In this document: piece after piece, positions 34,381 through 38,606 of the stretch | Layout: every line of letters begins with the position of its first letter | Numbering within the stretch: position 1 is the first letter of the stretch | Assembly: GCA_039804165.1 (NCBI GenBank) | Contig: JBDRZZ010000017.1 | Coordinates: forward strand, 1 to 38,606 | Direction of reading: 5' to 3' | DNA: 38,606 nt | Origin: a candidate division WOR-3 bacterium | Lineage (GTDB): Bacteria > Hydrothermota > UBA3072 | Translations under genes and position numbers: made by a program | The notes under the pieces: model-generated | The model's input: the letters and a program-made list of their open reading frames with translations, nothing else | Told to the model about the DNA's origin: nothing | Database searches by the model: none

Positions 34381-36345
34381 ATGAGTAAAAATGGTGTTTT
34401 GGTTCTTTTTTCTCTTATAATAATTTTCATTTTATTTGTAATTTTGGAAATAAGGCCTCAGATTTATTTACCTTTTGAGAGATTTTTGTATGATAAGAGA
34501 GAATTTTTTGAGATGGATTTTGAAAGAAAGCTAAATGAAATAATTATTGTGGATATAGATGAAAAAAGCATTAAAGAACTTGGAAGATATCATAATTGGC
34601 CAAGATATTACTTTGGGAAAGCAATAGAAACAGTTAGCATTCAGAATCCCTATGTGATAGGTATTGATATAGTTTTTTCAAGTCCTGATTCAATAAACGA
34701 TTTCACTAAGGAAGTTTATCTTTTACATCTAAAAAGAGAAAACCAGAAATTATTTTCTGGAGATTCCTTAGAAATAAAAGCTAAACTTGAAAAATTACTT
34801 TCTTCTTTCTCCTTTGATTCTTATGTAGCTTCTTCAATAAGTAAAGCAAAGAGAGTAGTTCTTGCTTCTTATCTTACAGAGGATTTTTCAGATAATCCTC
34901 AAGTTTCTTTAAATAACTATTATTTAGGAATAGAGCCTCCTAAGAAGAAAGAACTTACTTTCCCGGGAATAGTTATTCCTGTCCCTGAATACCTAAATGC
35001 AGGTGCAAAAATAGGTTTGGTTAATGATGTTTTTGATTCTGATGGAGTTAGGAGAAGAGAACCCTTATTTTTTAATTATAAAGGAAAGACTCTCCCTTCT
35101 TTTTCTTTTGCTATAGTAGGGATGGCTGTAAAAAATTGGGAATTTAAGGATGGAAAACTAAAAATCCTTGGGAGGGAGATAAATTTAGAAGAAGGGGTTT
35201 TTTTGAGGATAAAATATCAAGGAGATATTAATACTTTTAAGTATGTTTCTTTTGTTGATGTGATAAAGAAGGAAGTTCCTGATACTTTGTTTAAAAAGAA
35301 GATAGTTCTTTTTGGTTCTTCTCTTCCTGAACTATATGATTATTCTCAGACTCCATTTGGAGCAAAACTTCCAGGGGTTGAATGCCATGCCAATGTTATC
35401 CACAATCTTTTATTTTCTAAACCAATAACAATAGCTTCAAAACGCATTATATTTTTAATCTCTATTGTTTTAATTTCTCTTACTTTATTTATTACAAATA
35501 AGACTTCTCCATATATTTCCCCTATAATTACTCTTATAATAATTGGAGGTTATTTACTTTTCACGATTTTGATGTATATGACTTATTTTGTTTCTTATGA
35601 GATGTCAAGACCTGTTATAGGAATAACCCTCGCTTTCTTTACAGGTCTTTTATCTAAAGTTTATTTTGAGGAAGAAGAAAAGAAATGGATTAAGGATCTT
35701 TTTTCAAGATATGTTTCTAAAGAAGTTGTAAATCAAATAGTGAAGCTCCCCTACCTGAATCTTGAAGGAAAGCGTCAAGAAATTAGCGTTTTATTTTGTG
35801 ATTTAAGAGATTTTACCCCGAGGGCTGAGATGGAGAGTCCGGAGAGTATTGTTGAGGTTCTTAATATTTATTTTGAAGAAATGTCTGAAGCGATCTTTAG
35901 TTATGGGGGGATGGTGGACAAATACTTAGGAGATGGAATAATGGCTCTTTTTGGTGTGCCTATATTTAATCCTGGGCACGCAGATAAAGCAGTTTCTTGC
36001 GCAATTGAAATGCAAAATCGAATTTATTCTCTTAATCAGAAAGAAATATTAAAAGGAAAACCTCCTTTGGAAATCGGGATAGGAATAAATTCAGGAGAAT
36101 CTATTGTTGGAAACGTAGGTTCTGCAAATAGAGTTGAATATACTGCTATAGGAGATGTAGTAAATACTGCTGCAAGAATTGAACCCCTCAATAAAATGTA
36201 CAAAACTAAGATTTTAATTTCTGAGAAAACAAAGAATAAGCTTCAAGGCAATTATAAGATAGATTTTGTGGGAAAGGTTCAGCTTAAAGGTAAAACCGAA
36301 TCTATTGGGATATATTCGGTTTCTTCTGAATTGTCATTATGGTAA
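34381..36345 (+). CDS. CHASE2-domain adenylate cyclase (class III)
   Basis: A 654-residue membrane sensor. One N-terminal membrane helix is followed by a CHASE2 extracytoplasmic domain (about 35-350; IIIVDIDEKSIKELG, IGIDIVFSS), three membrane helices (about 360-435) and a class III cyclase domain (460-650). Metal-binding D474 (FCDLRDFT) and D518 (KYLGDG) are present; K514 and D592 (TAIGDVVN) are the ATP-specifying type, and N595/R599 stabilise the transition state. The protein should turn an outside signal into cAMP. The FecR-like gene follows after 19 nt with its own ribosome site. Confidence 0.93.
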   Translation: MSKNGVLVLFSLIIIFILFVILEIRPQIYLPFERFLYDKREFFEMDFERKLNEIIIVDIDEKSIKELGRYHNWPRYYFGKAIETVSIQNPYVIGIDIVFSSPDSINDFTKEVYLLHLKRENQKLFSGDSLEIKAKLEKLLSSFSFDSYVASSISKAKRVVLASYLTEDFSDNPQVSLNNYYLGIEPPKKKELTFPGIVIPVPEYLNAGAKIGLVNDVFDSDGVRRREPLFFNYKGKTLPSFSFAIVGMAVKNWEFKDGKLKILGREINLEEGVFLRIKYQGDINTFKYVSFVDVIKKEVPDTLFKKKIVLFGSSLPELYDYSQTPFGAKLPGVECHANVIHNLLFSKPITIASKRIIFLISIVLISLTLFITNKTSPYISPIITLIIIGGYLLFTILMYMTYFVSYEMSRPVIGITLAFFTGLLSKVYFEEEEKKWIKDLFSRYVSKEVVNQIVKLPYLNLEGKRQEISVLFCDLRDFTPRAEMESPESIVEVLNIYFEEMSEAIFSYGGMVDKYLGDGIMALFGVPIFNPGHADKAVSCAIEMQNRIYSLNQKEILKGKPPLEIGIGINSGESIVGNVGSANRVEYTAIGDVVNTAARIEPLNKMYKTKILISEKTKNKLQGNYKIDFVGKVQLKGKTESIGIYSVSSELSLW

Positions 36346-36364
36346 GATATAAAGGAGTGATTTT

Positions 36365-37543
36365 ATGTTGTTTTTTATATTTGGGACTATTTTAAACTTC
36401 TATACTAATGATGTTGTAATTAAAAGAGGAGATACAATTATAACTCCTTCTTTTGGTATGGAAATGAAGGATATTGATACTATTATAGTGAGAGATAGTT
36501 CTAAAGCAGAGGTTCTTTACTCCGATAGTAGTCTTCTTTATATAGATGAAAATTCAAAAATAGTTTTGGAGGGAAAAGAGAGAAGATCTGTTTTTATTTC
36601 TTTTGGGCGAATTTGGGCTAAGGTAAAGAAACTTTTAAAAGGAGAATCTTTTGAGGTTAAAAACCCTTTGTCTATTTCAGGGGTTGTAGGAACGGAGTTT
36701 GAGGTTTCTTATATAAATGATGAGGTAGAAGTTAAAGTGGTGGAAGGCAAGATTAAAACAATGGAGATTCAAACTGGTAAAGAGGTAATTCTTGAGAAAG
36801 AAAGATTAGCAAAGATTAGAAGAAATTTGGAGATAGAAGTCCGGGAGTTTAAATTAAGAGAAATGAAAAGATGGTATGAGTGGAAGGAGGAACAACTAGA
36901 CTTTCTCTTAAGAAAAATTGAAGAAACTTTAGATAAGGGAAGAGAAAAAGAAGCTACAAGATTAATGATTCAGGGTTATACTCTTGCAAAGAGGTTAGCT
37001 TTAACAGAAAAGTATGAAAGGGTAATTAAAAGGTTAAGGGAGAAGCATAGAGAGTACAAGAAAAAGAGAGAAAGAATATTAAATGAATTAAATAAAATCG
37101 ATGAGTTTTATAATGTGTTTGCTAAATCTTTTAACGAGAAATATCCTCTATTTCTGGAATTAAGTGGAAGGGTGGAAAGACTTAGGATGGAAATTGTAAG
37201 ACTACGAAGCTATAGAGGAAAAGAAGAATATTTTCTTATAAAAGAGCGGTTAAATACAGATAAGGAAGTAAAAGAGGTAGATATACTTATAAAAGATATA
37301 GAGCCTGAAAAGATGTCTAAGGAAAGCAAGAAACTAAAGGAAAGTTATAAGTTTTTGAAAGAGTTGAAAGAAGAATTTGTTGAAGATCCAGAGTTGTCTT
37401 ATAAGGTTGAAATGTGTTATGGGAGAATAAAAGATTTAATAGAGAGGCTTTTACCAATAGAAGAACAGCTTACAAGAGATATTAGAACTTTTGAAAAAAT
37501 AAAGGTGGAATTTTCAAAAAGAAGTAGAGAATTTAAAAGATAA
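36365..37543 (+). CDS. FecR-domain protein with long coiled-coil tail
   Basis: A 392-residue exported or periplasmic protein. A short hydrophobic leader (1-15) leads to a FecR domain (about 18-135), with VRDSSKAEVLYSDSSLLYI and the typical SISGVVGTEFEVSY...VKVVEGKIK. Residues about 150-392 are a highly charged helical coiled coil. FecR domains regulate or sense in the periplasm; pairing with a CHASE2 cyclase may link it to that signal. An AAAGGAGTGA ribosome site supports ATG 36365. Its partner and function are unknown. Confidence 0.8.
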   Translation: MLFFIFGTILNFYTNDVVIKRGDTIITPSFGMEMKDIDTIIVRDSSKAEVLYSDSSLLYIDENSKIVLEGKERRSVFISFGRIWAKVKKLLKGESFEVKNPLSISGVVGTEFEVSYINDEVEVKVVEGKIKTMEIQTGKEVILEKERLAKIRRNLEIEVREFKLREMKRWYEWKEEQLDFLLRKIEETLDKGREKEATRLMIQGYTLAKRLALTEKYERVIKRLREKHREYKKKRERILNELNKIDEFYNVFAKSFNEKYPLFLELSGRVERLRMEIVRLRSYRGKEEYFLIKERLNTDKEVKEVDILIKDIEPEKMSKESKKLKESYKFLKELKEEFVEDPELSYKVEMCYGRIKDLIERLLPIEEQLTRDIRTFEKIKVEFSKRSREFKR

Positions 37544-37544
37544 A

Positions 37545-37564
37545 TTAATATAAGTTAATATAAG
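37545..37564 (+). repeat. Tandem 10-bp direct repeat
   Basis: TTAATATAAG occurs twice head to tail (37545-37554, 37555-37564), just after the FecR stop and about 50 nt ahead of the IS element. Significance unknown; it may be chance or a small duplication. Confidence 0.5.
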
Positions 37565-37619
37565 CATTTTTGTCAGATTTATTCTAATCACATTCCTTTT
37601 AAAAAATTAAGATTTTGTC

Positions 37620-37648
37620 TTGCCTCAGCGAATTGGGAATGTTATAAT
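37620..37648 (+). promoter_or_regulatory. Promoter of the IS element
   Basis: TTGCCT (37620-37625), 17-nt spacer, perfect TATAAT (37643-37648). A strong AAAAGGAGG site (about 37665-37673) precedes the orfA ATG at 37679. Confidence 0.55.
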
Positions 37649-37678
37649 GTTAGAGTTATAGCCTAAAAGGAGGCAAGA

Positions 37679-37961
37679 ATGCAGAAAAGGTCAATCAGTG
37701 TTGAAAGAAAATTTGCATTAGTTATGACTATCTTAAAGGGTAACGAGAGTATTGAAAAGATAGCAAAAGAAAGTGGAATATCCTCATAAGAGTTTACATC
37801 GTTGGAAGCAACAATTTTTTGAAGGAGGGAAACAAGGATTATCTGGTAATGGCAAGAGTTCCAGAGAGAAAGAACTCGAAAAGGAATTAGAAGATGCAAA
37901 GAAAGTTATAGGTGAAATAACCATTGCAAATGAGATATTAAAAAAAACACTAAAAAGTTGA
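37679..37961 (+). pseudogene. IS3-family orfA, frameshifted
   Basis: Reading from the ATG at 37679 gives an HTH start (SVERKFALVMTILKGNESIE, then KIAKESGIS) but hits TAA at 37787. The frame shifted by one continues cleanly as PHKSLHRWKQQFFEGGKQG and REKELEKELEDAKK...IANEILKKTLKS to a TGA at 37961. Together they form an ordinary ~93-residue orfA product, so a one-base change near 37780-37787 has broken it. The position, inside the HTH, is not where IS3 elements use programmed frameshifting. Confidence 0.75.
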
Positions 37962-37981
37962 GTAGAAAGGGAGAAATAGAA

Positions 37982-38606
37982 ATGGCAAAAGAGATGGAAT
38001 ATAGATTGAAAATAGGGAGAGATTTAAGCAAAATAAGGGTTTTAGATTATCTTCCTCTTTCCAAATCTGGTTATTACAGATTAATAAATAGAAAATAAAG
38101 AAAAATTTAAAAGAAGAGCCAATAAAAATTGAAGATAGGAACAAGATAATAAATAAAGCGAAAGAGCATAAGCATTGCGGTTATAAGAAAATTCACCATA
38201 TATTGAGACGAGAAGGTGAAAATATAAAGAGGAGGATTGTATATCGAGTAATGAAAGAAGAAGGGCTTTTGCAAATTCAGTTTCGTAATAAAGAGATGAA
38301 AGAGATTTATTTAAGAAAGCTTTAAGAATTAATTCCATCTCAACCTAATGGTCTATGGCAAATAGATGTGACTTATGTTTATGTATTTGGCTATGGATAC
38401 TGGTATATAATAGACTTAATAGATTACTATTCCAGATATGTCCTTGCTACCTATCTTACGCCGAGTTATACTGCCAAATAAGGTATAAAAGCATTAAAAG
38501 AAGCGATAAGAGAAGCGGAAAGTATACATGGCAAAATAGAAGATGAAATTGTTCTTGTAACGGATAATGGAGTTACTTTTACAGCAAATAGATTCAGAAA
38601 GGATAT
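37982..38606 (+). pseudogene. IS3-family orfB transposase, broken and partial
   Basis: From ATG 37982 the frame reads MAKEMEYRLK...LSKSGYYRLINRK and stops at TAA 38096. A frame shift in an A-rich tract (about 38093-38105) restores the family sequence: HTH_21 (HKHCGYKKIHHILRREG), then the catalytic core with first Asp in WQIDVTY (38365-38367) and second in VTDNGVTF (38563-38565). Two more TAA stops interrupt that frame at 38323 and 38479. The third catalytic residue lies beyond the window. Not expected to make active transposase. Confidence 0.78.

Larger units (their letters stand above)
37616..38606 (+). mobile_element. Decayed IS3-family insertion sequence, truncated by the window end
   Basis: Two consecutive plus-strand reading frames match the IS3 layout: orfA (HTH plus leucine-rich coil) and orfB (HTH_21 plus DDE integrase core). 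Both are broken: a frameshift in orfA, a frameshift and two extra stops in orfB. The left end is only a guess (TGTCTTGCCT starting about 37616); the right end lies outside, so inverted repeats and target duplication cannot be checked. Confidence 0.78.

Noticed and set aside
37679-37961. Programmed frameshift in IS3 orfA
   Set aside because: IS3 elements shift between orfA and orfB, not within the HTH. With further lesions in orfB, decay is simpler.
37982-38606. TAA recoded as an amino acid in this genome
   Set aside because: TAA ends many intact genes here, such as clpP and accA; the extra TAAs occur only in the broken IS.

Overview
The window is compact, AT-rich bacterial chromosome (about one third G+C by eye). 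Genes are tightly packed, often overlapping, on both strands. PorV-like outer-membrane barrels, a LapA/LapB pair and a SPOR protein point to a diderm bacterium. Gene content and style resemble uncultured candidate-phylum bacteria such as WOR-3/Stahlbacteria-like lineages; that placement is inference. No CRISPR array, rRNA or prophage was seen, and I found no convincing intrinsic terminator.

Layout. (1) 166-1050: a CDF metal exporter. (2) 1082-12461: a surface-glycan region. A Wzx-like flippase faces a plus-strand set made of a YfhO-like membrane protein, an SGNH/TPR protein, a carbamoyltransferase fused to an SxtJ membrane domain, a 52-residue DUF5989 protein, a GT4 glycosyltransferase fused to a predicted alpha/alpha-barrel domain, and a small GIY-YIG-like protein. 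(3) 12510-16001: a Mth938-like gene, tRNA-Leu(UAG), then trigger factor, clpP and clpX. (4) 16047-21404: KtrB/KtrA potassium uptake overlapping a PAS histidine kinase and a REC-GAF-HD response regulator, then a YhcC-type radical SAM gene. (5) 21481-26793: PorV-like protein, accA, a DUF4388/PATAN protein, an EF-G-like GTPase and a second PorV-like protein. (6) 26785-34277, minus strand: tRNA-Asp(GUC) and a tiny LapA-like gene, then an overlapping chain mtaB, miaB, lapA, lapB, a SPOR protein and mutS. (7) 34381-37543: a CHASE2 adenylate cyclase and a FecR/coiled-coil protein. (8) 37616-end: a decayed IS3-type insertion sequence running off the window.

Two themes cut across the genes. First, several operon-leading genes have a good -35/-10 promoter whose -10 box ends only 6-7 nt before the ATG, which predicts leaderless mRNAs, while downstream genes have GGAGG-type ribosome sites or overlapping starts. 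Second, both tRNAs lie directly upstream of a protein gene on the same strand with no visible terminator, suggesting tRNA-mRNA co-transcripts.

The best candidate for a little-described system is the glycan region, where SGNH/TPR, carbamoyltransferase-SxtJ and DUF5989 form one tight cassette between a YfhO-like protein and a two-domain glycosyltransferase. It probably decorates or exports a carbamoylated surface glycan, but the substrate cannot be read from sequence.
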